NCBI GenBank assembly: GCA_020635565.1
Contig: JACJZN010000011.1
Location: forward strand, 1-55,730
Length of the DNA stretch: 55,730 nucleotides
Direction of reading: 5' to 3'
Source of the DNA: Flavobacteriales bacterium
GTDB lineage: Bacteria; Bacteroidota; Bacteroidia; Flavobacteriales_D; Parvicellaceae
The notes beneath the pieces were generated by a model, which was not told the DNA's origin, did not search any database, and saw only the letters and a program-made list of their open reading frames with translations. The first letter of the stretch is position 1. The number at the start of each line of letters is the position of its first letter. This document shows positions 8,354 through 16,462 of the stretch, piece after piece. The position numbers were made by a program, and so were the translations under genes.

Positions 8354-8983
8354 TTAATCTGTCAAAAGGATATTGAAGACAAGCGAAGTCGTTGGATCAT
8401 CTTTAATCGCATTTGTTTTTGTTGGATTTGAGTTGAATTTACTATCGGGTAAAGTAATGGTAATACCAGGTTCTAATAGCCTGTCTTCCTGTTGTTGGGG
8501 ACAATAATTATTAGAGTACTCGATTGTGTTGTCTACGTACTTGATCTTCTCAAGATAAATTGGCTTTTCTTTTTCTATGATTACTGTATCCATTATTTCT
8601 TTGATGATCTCAATAGTATCATGTTGTGTGATAAACTGCGTGGTTCCGTTTGGTTTTATAACAAAAACACTAGGTGTTTTGATCCAGAACATGATTAATA
8701 CAGTAGCCGCCACAGCTAATATGGTGTGATAAATTGGGTGTGACTTAAACCAAAAAGTACTTGAACCTGAGACATCTACTTGAATAGGTGGGACTACTGC
8801 ATTAATCGATTCATTTTCGTAAAGATCAGCTGATTCAGAAATGATCTTATATTGAAGTTGATATTCATTTTTGTCCATGATATTGAGGACTAAGGCTTTT
8901 TCATTATCGCTTAGAGACTCGAAATCCTTTGTTTCTAGCCATTGCTGAATTAATTTCTCTGATTCGTTTAAATGCTTATCCAT
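8354..8983 (-). CDS. Putative membrane anti-sigma factor
   Basis: 209 residues with no strong family signature. An acidic N-terminal part (about 1-70, L-N-E-S-E-K-L-I-Q-Q-W-L) precedes one membrane segment (about 85-102, H-T-I-L-A-V-A-A-T-V-L-I-M-F-W-I) and a periplasmic tail (about 105-209). The gene begins one base after the stop of the sigma factor gene. Size, single membrane span and position are those of an anti-sigma factor that holds the sigma factor at the inner membrane. No zinc-binding H-x3-C-x2-C motif is visible, so it is not a ZAS-type anti-sigma. Confidence 0.6.
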   Translation of the reverse strand: MDKHLNESEKLIQQWLETKDFESLSDNEKALVLNIMDKNEYQLQYKIISESADLYENESINAVVPPIQVDVSGSSTFWFKSHPIYHTILAVAATVLIMFWIKTPSVFVIKPNGTTQFITQHDTIEIIKEIMDTVIIEKEKPIYLEKIKYVDNTIEYSNNYCPQQQEDRLLEPGITITLPDSKFNSNPTKTNAIKDDPTTSLVFNILLTD

Positions 8984-8984
8984 C

Positions 8985-9572
8985 TTAACCTAATTTAAAT
9001 GTGTCTACCCAATCTTCTGGAGCGTAATTTTTAATTTTCTTACTAATAGTTTTTGTAGCGTAAAACAATCTTGATTTTACAGTGCCTATGTTTGTTTCAG
9101 TGATTGTAGCTATTTCTTCAAGACTGAATCTTTCCAAATGTCGAAGGATAAAAACTACCTTGTGATGATGTTCTAGCTGATAGATTTCTGCTCTCAGAAT
9201 TTTTTTGAAAACGAGTTTATCAATATCTGGAACTTCTTGTTCCAATGTTTCTTTCCATGAAGTTAGAGATATTGCAGATGGCTTTCGAAATGATGTTTTA
9301 CACATATTTGAAGCTATGGTGAAAATCCATGAATAGAGTTTCTTTTCGGTATCAAATAAATGTTTTTTCTCAACTATTCTTATGAATAGATCCTGGACGA
9401 AATCCTGAGCTTGAGGTAAATCTCCATTGAACATCTTGATGAAATATCCCAATAATCGTTTCGAGTATCTTTCGTAGATCACATTGAAAGCACCTTGATG
9501 GTCTTTTTCAATGAATAATTTCATGAGCTCTTCGTCAGTTAAACGATTGATATTTTTCTTAAGTACGAACAA
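8985..9572 (-). CDS. ECF-type RNA polymerase sigma factor
   Basis: 195 residues. Region 2 covers about 25-95 (Y-S-K-R-L-L-G-Y-F, A-Q-D-F-V-Q-D-L-F-I-R-I, L-Y-S-W-I-F-T-I-A-S-N), and region 4 about 125-180 (L-E-R-F-S-L-E-E-I-A-T-I-T-E-T-N-I-G-T-V-K-S-R-L), a typical helix-turn-helix. It sits one base downstream of a SUMF1-fold gene and one base upstream of the putative anti-sigma gene, so the three are very likely co-transcribed and sigma activity is probably controlled at the membrane. Target promoters are not evident. Confidence 0.95.
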   Translation of the reverse strand: MFVLKKNINRLTDEELMKLFIEKDHQGAFNVIYERYSKRLLGYFIKMFNGDLPQAQDFVQDLFIRIVEKKHLFDTEKKLYSWIFTIASNMCKTSFRKPSAISLTSWKETLEQEVPDIDKLVFKKILRAEIYQLEHHHKVVFILRHLERFSLEEIATITETNIGTVKSRLFYATKTISKKIKNYAPEDWVDTFKLG

Positions 9573-9573
9573 C

Positions 9574-11478
9574 CTATTCCTGAATTACCTCCATAATAAT
9601 TCTAAATCCAATTCTTGGATCCGGACCATCATATTTTTGTTCTTTATCAAATGTACTCTCTTCAAATGAATTCCACCAACTTCCACCTTTTGCAATTCCA
9701 AGCGTTGAAGTCATCTCTGACACGTTACCCATTGTGCAGTAAAGCCCATAGTCATTGGGAAGATACGAAGCTGCATTGACTGGGAAGAATCCACCGTCTG
9801 AGGCATAATCTCCTTGATCAACCTTTATGTTGGTCAAATAACATCCTTTATCATTAGTTATTTTGTCATTAGTAAAACAAGTCTTAGTTGTTTTGGATTC
9901 TCCGCCCGCTAGTGATCTCCATTCTGAGGAAGTGGGTAATCTAAAAATAACTTGCGTGTATTTTCTTTTTCTCTGTGAATTATATTGTTGCGTCAGCCAG
10001 TTACAATATTCGTTTGCCGCCTCGTGCGAAATGTTTACGATAGGATAGTGATCATATGCAGGATGCCAATGATAATTATCACGCATTGGAATAATAAATT
10101 CTCCATTAAAGGCAGAAACCCATTTAGTACTATCATACAGGCATCGATTATATAGTTCATCGTTTCTACTTCGCTTAATATTATCTAAGAACATTCGGTA
10201 TTCGATATTGGTCACTTCTGTTTCTCCAGCGAATAGATTTCCTTTTATCAGTTTCATCTTCTTTTCGATCTCTTTGGTATTTAATAGCATAGTAATGTAT
10301 CTCACATCCTCTTGATTGACTTTATGACTATTTAATAGCTCCGAGATCTCAGTTTGTTGACCTGTCCTGTCACTTACAGAAATGATGAGTTTCAATAGTT
10401 CGGTTTGTTTTTCCTTTGACTCACTTTCTACATAATGCTGATAGAGTTTTACCATAGATGGTAGATAAAGGGCATCCATTCTGTTCGCAACTGAATTGCT
10501 AATATTATAGGAGAATACTTCTTTTAAATGATCTAATAAATATCTGTGTTCGTAATTTCTTTTGATAAGGGTAATATTATCGAATGTAGTTAAACTGTAC
10601 TTATAAGTTAAACCAGTCAAATAAAAATCATCTGACCAATCTTCAAATTGAAAGATAGCGTTTACGGTCACATAAACAGGACCTCGTTTGTATTCCTTCA
10701 GAATATGCTCTTTCATTTTCTTTAGAGCGGCATCGTATTCTTCCATTGTCTTTAGTTGATCAAAAGAAATATCCAATTTTGGAATACCCAACTCTTCAAA
10801 AAGTCTATTTCTGTAGTTGTCTATAGTAATGAGCGATGTATTGATGTTTTTTACATCCTTTCTATAATTCTTCGATTCCTGAATTGTCCATATGGGATAG
10901 GTGTCGTTGTCTCCGGCCGTAAGAATGATAGCGTTTTGATCCACTTCTGACAGAATATTGTATGCCCAATTGAGTAAGGGAGCTGATAATTCATTGCTGA
11001 CAAAGTTTTTCTTAGAAAATTCACTGTATTTATCCTTTTCTCTGGTAACCTCATACAATGTCATGAAATCAACAATGGTTCTGTCGTCATTCGGATTGAT
11101 CTGATAAGCCTTGTTTAGATATTTAACATATTCAGGATCCCCCCATTGTGAACTTAATTTATACATTAAATGATTGGCTTCAAAAGAATTAGGGACTGCT
11201 TTGTAAGCCTGATGTATAATCTCAATACAAAGAGAATCGTAAGTAGCATTAACTTCGCCAGAAGTTAGGTTTCTTATGGCTCTCGAACTGGCATAATAAT
11301 TATACCAAGCATTTGCATTTTGATCGTTCTTGTCAATTTCTTTTTTCCATAGGTCAAATTGCTCCTCATACCAACTTAATTCGTGCAAGTCTTTTACAAT
11401 GCTGTAAACAGTTTGAGGTCTTTGTCCTTTAATGCTAATTCCTACTATCATTAATAGGATGATGGTCGCTATCTTCAT
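9574..11478 (-). CDS. Exported SUMF1 (formylglycine-generating-enzyme-like) domain protein with helical and DUF2723-like segments
   Basis: 634 residues with signal peptide (ending S-I-K-G-Q). Residues 25-160 look like TPR-type helical repeats. Residues 172-230 contain A-G-D-N-D-T-Y-P-I-W-T-I-Q and D-V-K-N-I-N-T-S-L, which resemble the soluble part of DUF2723 membrane proteins. Residues about 410-634 form a SUMF1/FGE fold (E-T-E-V-T-N, F-R-L-P-T-S-S-E-W, G-N-V-S-E-M, K-G-G-S-W-W, R-I-G-F-R-I-I). The two catalytic cysteines of true FGE after G-G-S are absent (W-W-N-S-F-E), so it is probably a structural or binding protein. It is the first gene of the sigma/anti-sigma operon and may be what that system senses. 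Confidence 0.85.
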   Translation of the reverse strand: MKIATIILLMIVGISIKGQRPQTVYSIVKDLHELSWYEEQFDLWKKEIDKNDQNANAWYNYYASSRAIRNLTSGEVNATYDSLCIEIIHQAYKAVPNSFEANHLMYKLSSQWGDPEYVKYLNKAYQINPNDDRTIVDFMTLYEVTREKDKYSEFSKKNFVSNELSAPLLNWAYNILSEVDQNAIILTAGDNDTYPIWTIQESKNYRKDVKNINTSLITIDNYRNRLFEELGIPKLDISFDQLKTMEEYDAALKKMKEHILKEYKRGPVYVTVNAIFQFEDWSDDFYLTGLTYKYSLTTFDNITLIKRNYEHRYLLDHLKEVFSYNISNSVANRMDALYLPSMVKLYQHYVESESKEKQTELLKLIISVSDRTGQQTEISELLNSHKVNQEDVRYITMLLNTKEIEKKMKLIKGNLFAGETEVTNIEYRMFLDNIKRSRNDELYNRCLYDSTKWVSAFNGEFIIPMRDNYHWHPAYDHYPIVNISHEAANEYCNWLTQQYNSQRKRKYTQVIFRLPTSSEWRSLAGGESKTTKTCFTNDKITNDKGCYLTNIKVDQGDYASDGGFFPVNAASYLPNDYGLYCTMGNVSEMTSTLGIAKGGSWWNSFEESTFDKEQKYDGPDPRIGFRIIMEVIQE

Positions 11479-11631
11479 ATATTTATAATTTAAGGAAAGA
11501 AATGGCGCTCAATTTCTTAAAATTTGGAGTATTACTCAAAAAAATATCAAAGGTTCAAATGGGAGTAAATTATTTTTCATTTTCTCTAATTCATAAACAT
11601 TGTTTAATCTTGTAATTCAATAGTCCAAGAT

Positions 11632-13182
11632 TTGTTTAAAACAGTTCAAATATCAATAGCTCCTCATGAGGCCTTCGATGAAGTGGCCATTAAAAGGAAT
11701 CTACAACTGCAGTTCGGTCTAAAGGGAGATTTTGTCTTCAAAGTGCTGAAAAGATCTATTGACGCTAGAAGAAAACCTGTTAAATATGCATTAACCATTG
11801 ATCTCGCGCAAGGTGAAGAATTGGTAGAAGATCATTTAGATATAAAGTTTGATCAAGTGCCTGAATCTGCAGATGTAATTCATATTATCGGAGCTGGTCC
11901 TGCTGGATTATTTGCTGCTCTAGAAGCAATTGAACTAGGTTTGAAGCCTGTAGTCTATGAACGAGGCAAGGATGTGAAGGAACGAAGAAAAGATCTTGCG
12001 AAGATCACCAAGGATCAGAAGGTTGATGGAGAATCTAATTATTGTTTTGGAGAAGGAGGAGCCGGGACTTACTCAGATGGAAAATTGTATACCAGAAGTA
12101 AGAAGAAAGGGAGTGTCCGAAAAGTATTGGAAGAATTAGTGTTTTTTGGAGCTGATCCTGATATTTTAGTCAATACGCATCCTCATATTGGAACGAATAA
12201 ATTACCTAAGATCATTGAGAATATCAGAAATCTGATCATCGAGAAAGGTGGAGAGGTTCATTTCAATAGTAAACTGACCGATCTGAGCATTCAAAATGGG
12301 CGATTGGTTTCTATTGAAATAAATGGTGTCCAAAAGGTAGAAACATCAAGATTGATATTAGCTACTGGACATAGTGCTAGAGATATTTTCTATTTATTGA
12401 ACGAAAGAAAGGTGCCTTTGGAATTTAAACCTTTTGCACTGGGTGTGAGGGTAGAACACGCTCAATCCTTGATAGATAAAATTCAGTATGGAACTGAGGA
12501 AAGGGGAGAGTTTTTACCGCCTGCAGCTTATTCATTAGTACATAATACAAAAGACAGAGGAGTCTATTCATTTTGTATGTGTCCTGGAGGGATCATAGCT
12601 CCCTGCGCTACAGATCAGGAAGAGGTGGTAACGAATGGATGGTCACCAAGCAAACGTAATAATCCATATAGTAACTCAGGGATTGTAACAGAGGTGAGAT
12701 GGGAGGATATTACTGAATTTCATCAATATGGACCTCTGGCTGGGTTAGAATTTCAAAAGAGCGTAGAAAAAGCCTGTTGGAATGCTGCAGGTAAGACTCA
12801 ACAGGTTCCGGCACAACGTTTAAAAGATTTTGTGGAGAATAAAGTTTCCAAAGATCTGCCAAAAACGTCTTATTTTCCAGGTTTGGTTTCGGTTAATTTG
12901 AATGAGATCCTACCAAAATTCATAGCCAAGAATTTAAGAGAGGGCTTTGTTAATTTCGGACAGAAAATGAAAGGCTATTTAACCAACGATGCTGTGATCC
13001 ATGGAACAGAATCCAGAACATCATCGCCTGTTAGAATACCTAGAGAATTTTCGACCTACGAGCATCCTTCAGTAAAGGGATTATACCCATGTGGTGAGGG
13101 AGCTGGGTATGCAGGTGGAATTGTTTCAGCTGCAATTGATGGACAGAATATTGTAGCAGCCATAAAAGAATTAATAAATTGA
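11632..13182 (+). CDS. FAD-dependent dehydrogenase, COG2509 family
   Basis: 516 residues, usual length. A short N-terminal domain (I-S-I-A-P-H-E-A-F-D-E) precedes the dinucleotide-binding motif I-I-G-A-G-P-A-G-L (about 85-93), E-R-G-K-D-V-K-E-R-R-K-D and F-G-E-G-G-A-G-T-Y-S-D-G-K-L. The C-terminal FAD motif is G-L-Y-P-C-G-E-G-A-G-Y-A-G-G-I-V-S-A-A-I-D-G. The start is TTG at 11632: no in-frame ATG exists near the N-terminus and the N-terminal match begins here. A cytoplasmic oxidoreductase is certain, the substrate is unknown. It overlaps or abuts the first cytochrome-like gene, suggesting co-transcription. Confidence 0.88.
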   Translation: MFKTVQISIAPHEAFDEVAIKRNLQLQFGLKGDFVFKVLKRSIDARRKPVKYALTIDLAQGEELVEDHLDIKFDQVPESADVIHIIGAGPAGLFAALEAIELGLKPVVYERGKDVKERRKDLAKITKDQKVDGESNYCFGEGGAGTYSDGKLYTRSKKKGSVRKVLEELVFFGADPDILVNTHPHIGTNKLPKIIENIRNLIIEKGGEVHFNSKLTDLSIQNGRLVSIEINGVQKVETSRLILATGHSARDIFYLLNERKVPLEFKPFALGVRVEHAQSLIDKIQYGTEERGEFLPPAAYSLVHNTKDRGVYSFCMCPGGIIAPCATDQEEVVTNGWSPSKRNNPYSNSGIVTEVRWEDITEFHQYGPLAGLEFQKSVEKACWNAAGKTQQVPAQRLKDFVENKVSKDLPKTSYFPGLVSVNLNEILPKFIAKNLREGFVNFGQKMKGYLTNDAVIHGTESRTSSPVRIPREFSTYEHPSVKGLYPCGEGAGYAGGIVSAAIDGQNIVAAIKELIN

Positions 13183-13187
13183 AAGAT

Positions 13188-13508
13188 ATGAAAAGAAGAC
13201 TTTTTACTTATAGTGCCATAATGATCGGATCATTGTCTTTGATCTCAGGATCATGTGAGAAAAAGGAAATTAGTTGTAATGATACAGTTTCTACTTATGA
13301 AACTAATATTAAACCTATCATCGATGCGAATTGTATTGGATGTCATAAAAAGTTCAGTACTTATGCAGGATTACAATCTATCATCAATAATGGTGAGTTC
13401 GAGCATGAGGTATTGGTGAAAAGATCAATGCCACAAGGTAAGAGCTTAACTATGGAGGAATTGGTTTCCATCAAATGTTGGTTAGATAATGGTGCTGCTG
13501 AGAAGTAA
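13188..13508 (+). CDS. Small cytochrome-c-like exported protein
   Basis: About 106 residues with an N-terminal signal segment (M-K-R-R-L-F-T-Y-S-A-I-M) followed by a cysteine (S-G-S-C) that may be lipidated, though the -3 residue is atypical. One haem-binding motif C-I-G-C-H lies near residue 51, and M-P-Q-G near residue 83 offers an axial methionine. The start is the ATG at 13188, five bases after the flavoprotein stop, not the in-frame TTG inside the upstream gene. It is a paralogue of the next gene. A periplasmic or outer-membrane single-haem electron carrier is likely. Confidence 0.75.
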   Translation: MKRRLFTYSAIMIGSLSLISGSCEKKEISCNDTVSTYETNIKPIIDANCIGCHKKFSTYAGLQSIINNGEFEHEVLVKRSMPQGKSLTMEELVSIKCWLDNGAAEK

Positions 13509-13587
13509 CTAAAACTTTTTAAGCTAATCTTAAGAATCGACAGACAACATTTATTGCCTTTTTTCATTCTTATATTAAACTCAAATT

Positions 13588-13899
13588 ATGAATAAGAATA
13601 TTGTATTTGCTGTGGTGATGATCGGAGTGTCTTCATTAGCATCTTGTGGAAAGAATAAAGTAGCTTGTGATGGTTCGACCAGAACCTACACCGCAGACAT
13701 CAAATCGATCATCGATGCAAGTTGTGTGAGTTGTCATGCCAACTATAGTACATACTCAGGTGTTAAGGCTTCTGTAAGCAATGGTACTTTTGAAAGTGAA
13801 GTAATTTCTAAGCAAACAATGCCACAAGGAAGCAAACTAAGTGATGCAGATCTGACAAAGATCAAATGTTGGTTGGAACAAGGAGCACCGGAGAACTAA
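13588..13899 (+). CDS. Small cytochrome-c-like lipoprotein
   Basis: 103 residues. The signal peptide has a clear lipobox (S-S-L-A-S-C-G). The haem motif C-V-S-C-H lies near residue 46 and the candidate axial methionine in Q-T-M-P-Q-G-S near residue 77. The C-terminus (I-K-C-W-L-E-Q-G-A-P-E-N) and the S-I-I-D-A-S-C region closely match the preceding gene, so the two arose by tandem duplication. The extra cysteine pair C28 and C-W near residue 92 is shared by both and could form a disulfide. Confidence 0.8.
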   Translation: MNKNIVFAVVMIGVSSLASCGKNKVACDGSTRTYTADIKSIIDASCVSCHANYSTYSGVKASVSNGTFESEVISKQTMPQGSKLSDADLTKIKCWLEQGAPEN

Positions 13900-13951
13900 T
13901 CTTTTGTAGTACAGTTCTTTTCGACTGAATTTTAAATCAAGTCCTAATAAA

Positions 13952-15508
13952 TTATTTACAGAAAAGTAATCCTTCAATTACAGCTTGGAAGGCTTTATTA
14001 TAGTATTCAGCATTGGTTTTACCATAGGTCATGCTTACAAAGACGTAATATTCGCCTTGCTCTATGAAGGCGATATCTTCAGTTGCTTGCATTCCATTCG
14101 CTCCTTTTAACAAACCATTCAAACTGACGAAGTGAATATCAGTGATACTGTTTGTTATCATAGAGCTATTGGAGGCAGGTGTTCCAAGAAAATTGATCGA
14201 CTCTTTTTGAATCAATCCTTTGGCTAATTCTTCAGGAGATAGGTTGATTTCTTCCTTTTTAACTCTTTTTAGCACTAAGGATTGAAGGTCTTTATATCCA
14301 GTGGGTGGAATAAATCCAATTTCAGACTCTGTACTGTTAGGATGTATGGCCCAATCTCTTGGCGTTACAAATTTGAATTTTGAACTCTCAATAATATGAC
14401 TAGATCCAGTCAGTATTAAGTCTTTAACTAAATTTTCTGTACTGCTTTTGAAGTGGATGCAGCCATATTGATGATCTATACACCTACAGTCAATTCTAAG
14501 GTAGGTAGAATCAGTAACAGGCAAAATGTACATTAAAATCTGGTTGTCAGAACCAGAATTGAGGTAGAATTTAAAAGAGTAAAAATCATCTCCACTAATT
14601 GTTTTGGAAGATTCCGTGGGATAGAATTTTAATTCACCTATTCCTTCAGTATTCGCGATTATTTCTTGAGTTGATTTAATGATCTCATTTACTGACAGCT
14701 TTTCATTATTGCCGTACAATGTGATCGACATTTCAAAAAACGAATCAGCGAACTTAATTTCATAATCAGAAAAGTCGCTATCTAGTGTTTTTAATCCTTC
14801 AGGAATAGCAATGTTAAAAGGTGCGTAAAGAGGATGTGATCTGACCTTTCCATCCGTATTGTCTAAAAACATTGACATCATACCTGAAAGCTCTTTCCAT
14901 TTGAATGAATTCATGATGCTTTTTATTTCTGACTCATAAGTCGAATTCACTTGTCCCTCTAATTCAAAAGCCATCGAAACAAAGAACTTGTCCGATTCAT
15001 AAACAGCTCCATAAACTTGTATAGGTGTACTTTCTCCTCCAGTCATAGATATCATCTCGCAAGGCTGATGAATCCATTGATAATCTAAATTGCTTTTTGT
15101 CTTGCCAATTTGAATAGAAAGACCTTTAGAATCGTCAAAGGCATATCCAGATTCATAATCAAAAGCAATTCCCTCTAAAAGATCATTCGAAGTTAGTTCA
15201 TTACTTGAACTTTTTTCTATAACGTATAAATAAGCTTGTTGAGGGTACCTATAGTTAGGATCAAAAACGCTTTTTCCCGGTCTATAAATATAGACCCATG
15301 AATTATTATTCTTGTCGGAAGGTAATTTATAAGTACTTGGTATTTCAATAGTGAACGGAAAATCAGGTAGTTCTAATTGGGTTTGACCTACGGATATATT
15401 AAAACTTGAACTAATGGTAAGAACTGTAATTACTACAATAAAAAATTGCACATATAAGTTTTTAGCTGGTTTAAAGTAATTCATTGGTAAGTATGTTTTT
15501 TGCTCCAT
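13952..15508 (-). CDS. Exported protein of unknown function, three repeated modules
   Basis: 518 residues. A hydrophobic export signal at about 18-40 ends near S-V-G-Q. The mature part seems to hold three similar modules, each opening with an F-x-I/F-x-x-P strand (P-F-T-I-E-I-P near 50, P-F-N-I-A-I-P near 228, F-K-F-V-T-P near 385) and closing with a helical stretch such as Y-N-K-A-F-Q-A-V-I-E-G. The pattern recalls PsbP/Mog1-like folds, but I cannot assign a family. An alternative ATG at 15484 also keeps the signal. It precedes a small membrane protein gene that ends 17 bases upstream on the same strand. Confidence 0.7.
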   Translation of the reverse strand: MEQKTYLPMNYFKPAKNLYVQFFIVVITVLTISSSFNISVGQTQLELPDFPFTIEIPSTYKLPSDKNNNSWVYIYRPGKSVFDPNYRYPQQAYLYVIEKSSSNELTSNDLLEGIAFDYESGYAFDDSKGLSIQIGKTKSNLDYQWIHQPCEMISMTGGESTPIQVYGAVYESDKFFVSMAFELEGQVNSTYESEIKSIMNSFKWKELSGMMSMFLDNTDGKVRSHPLYAPFNIAIPEGLKTLDSDFSDYEIKFADSFFEMSITLYGNNEKLSVNEIIKSTQEIIANTEGIGELKFYPTESSKTISGDDFYSFKFYLNSGSDNQILMYILPVTDSTYLRIDCRCIDHQYGCIHFKSSTENLVKDLILTGSSHIIESSKFKFVTPRDWAIHPNSTESEIGFIPPTGYKDLQSLVLKRVKKEEINLSPEELAKGLIQKESINFLGTPASNSSMITNSITDIHFVSLNGLLKGANGMQATEDIAFIEQGEYYVFVSMTYGKTNAEYYNKAFQAVIEGLLFCK

Positions 15509-15525
15509 AAAGAGAAGTAAGGTAA

Positions 15526-16023
15526 TTATTTTAGTTCCGATTCTGAATTCTGAAATTCATCAAACCAATCTCCTTTTAGATCTAATTCTTTGATAGTTTT
15601 AGCTTTGCTTGGTATGAAGGTTAGCATTAATACGGCTGCAATTCCTGTATAGACTAGGTATAGCAGATTTCCTTCAGAGAGGAATGAAACGGCACCCAAC
15701 AAAGCTGGTACTTCATATAAAGCTAACTTTATAATGAAAGCCGTTCTGTAATTGGTTAATGCTGTCTTTAGATTTTTACTTCCCTTAGCTGTTTTGATGA
15801 GATTATTGAAGAGTACACTGCCAATTGCTATTGAACCAATGAAAACACTTGGAATGATCATCATAAAACTACTCTTCTCGAGGTCAGTGCTAAAGAATGA
15901 TCTCTCTTGATTAGTGACTATCCCAACAATAGAAATAATGATCAATCCCATAAATATTCCCATGAAAATGATCTTATTGGCTTGGATGTAGTTTTTTGGT
16001 GTAAAGGGAGCTTGTTGAGGCAT
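15526..16023 (-). CDS. Hypothetical four-span membrane protein
   Basis: 165 residues with four predicted membrane segments (about 18-36, 53-72, 98-118 and 120-138), short loops and a charged C-terminal tail (W-F-D-E-F-Q-N-S-E-S-E). No motif points to a function. It is transcribed with the downstream exported protein and the small cytosolic gene upstream. Confidence 0.7.
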   Translation of the reverse strand: MPQQAPFTPKNYIQANKIIFMGIFMGLIIISIVGIVTNQERSFFSTDLEKSSFMMIIPSVFIGSIAIGSVLFNNLIKTAKGSKNLKTALTNYRTAFIIKLALYEVPALLGAVSFLSEGNLLYLVYTGIAAVLMLTFIPSKAKTIKELDLKGDWFDEFQNSESELK

Positions 16024-16061
16024 TAATAAGGGTAGTTTAGAGAATAATTTGAAATCGTTTT

Positions 16062-16457
16062 CTAAGCTATAGGATTCAATACTACACTAAATACAGTAAC
16101 TGAATTTATGTCTCGTCCATGATGGAATTTATCTAGCGCTTCCATAATGTTCTTCGCTCTAAAGTAGGAAGTATGGAGTTTATCACCACCCTTCAAACTC
16201 CATTGCAAGGTATAGGAGTTATATTGCTGGTTAGCTTTTTTTACGTATTCTAACATCGCCTCTAAAGCCTCTATTTTATCTCGTCCGAAGGTAGTATGAT
16301 AAAGGAAGGATTGCTTATGTTTAGGATTTATTGTAAAGATCTCAAGTTTTGATTTTCCTTCAAATTCTGAGAATTCAAACAGAATATTATTCTCTTCGAT
16401 CTCAATTCCTTGTCGAATGCTCTGTTGCAATTCTGCTATTCTAACGTGGTTATCCAT
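16062..16457 (-). CDS. Hypothetical cytosolic protein
   Basis: 131 residues, no signal peptide or membrane segment. It looks like an alpha/beta protein with V-F-S-V-V-L-N-P near the end and a helical centre (K-I-E-A-L-E-A-M-L-E-Y-V-K-K). I do not recognise the family. It starts five bases after the stop of the nucleotide-sugar dehydratase gene, so the two are probably co-transcribed. Confidence 0.7.
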   Translation of the reverse strand: MDNHVRIAELQQSIRQGIEIEENNILFEFSEFEGKSKLEIFTINPKHKQSFLYHTTFGRDKIEALEAMLEYVKKANQQYNSYTLQWSLKGGDKLHTSYFRAKNIMEALDKFHHGRDINSVTVFSVVLNPIA

Positions 16458-16462
16458 GTTGT

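Noticed and set aside
9574..11478. Formylglycine-generating enzyme
   Set aside because: The fold is present but the cysteine pair needed for catalysis is absent after the G-G-S motif, and no sulfatase gene is nearby.
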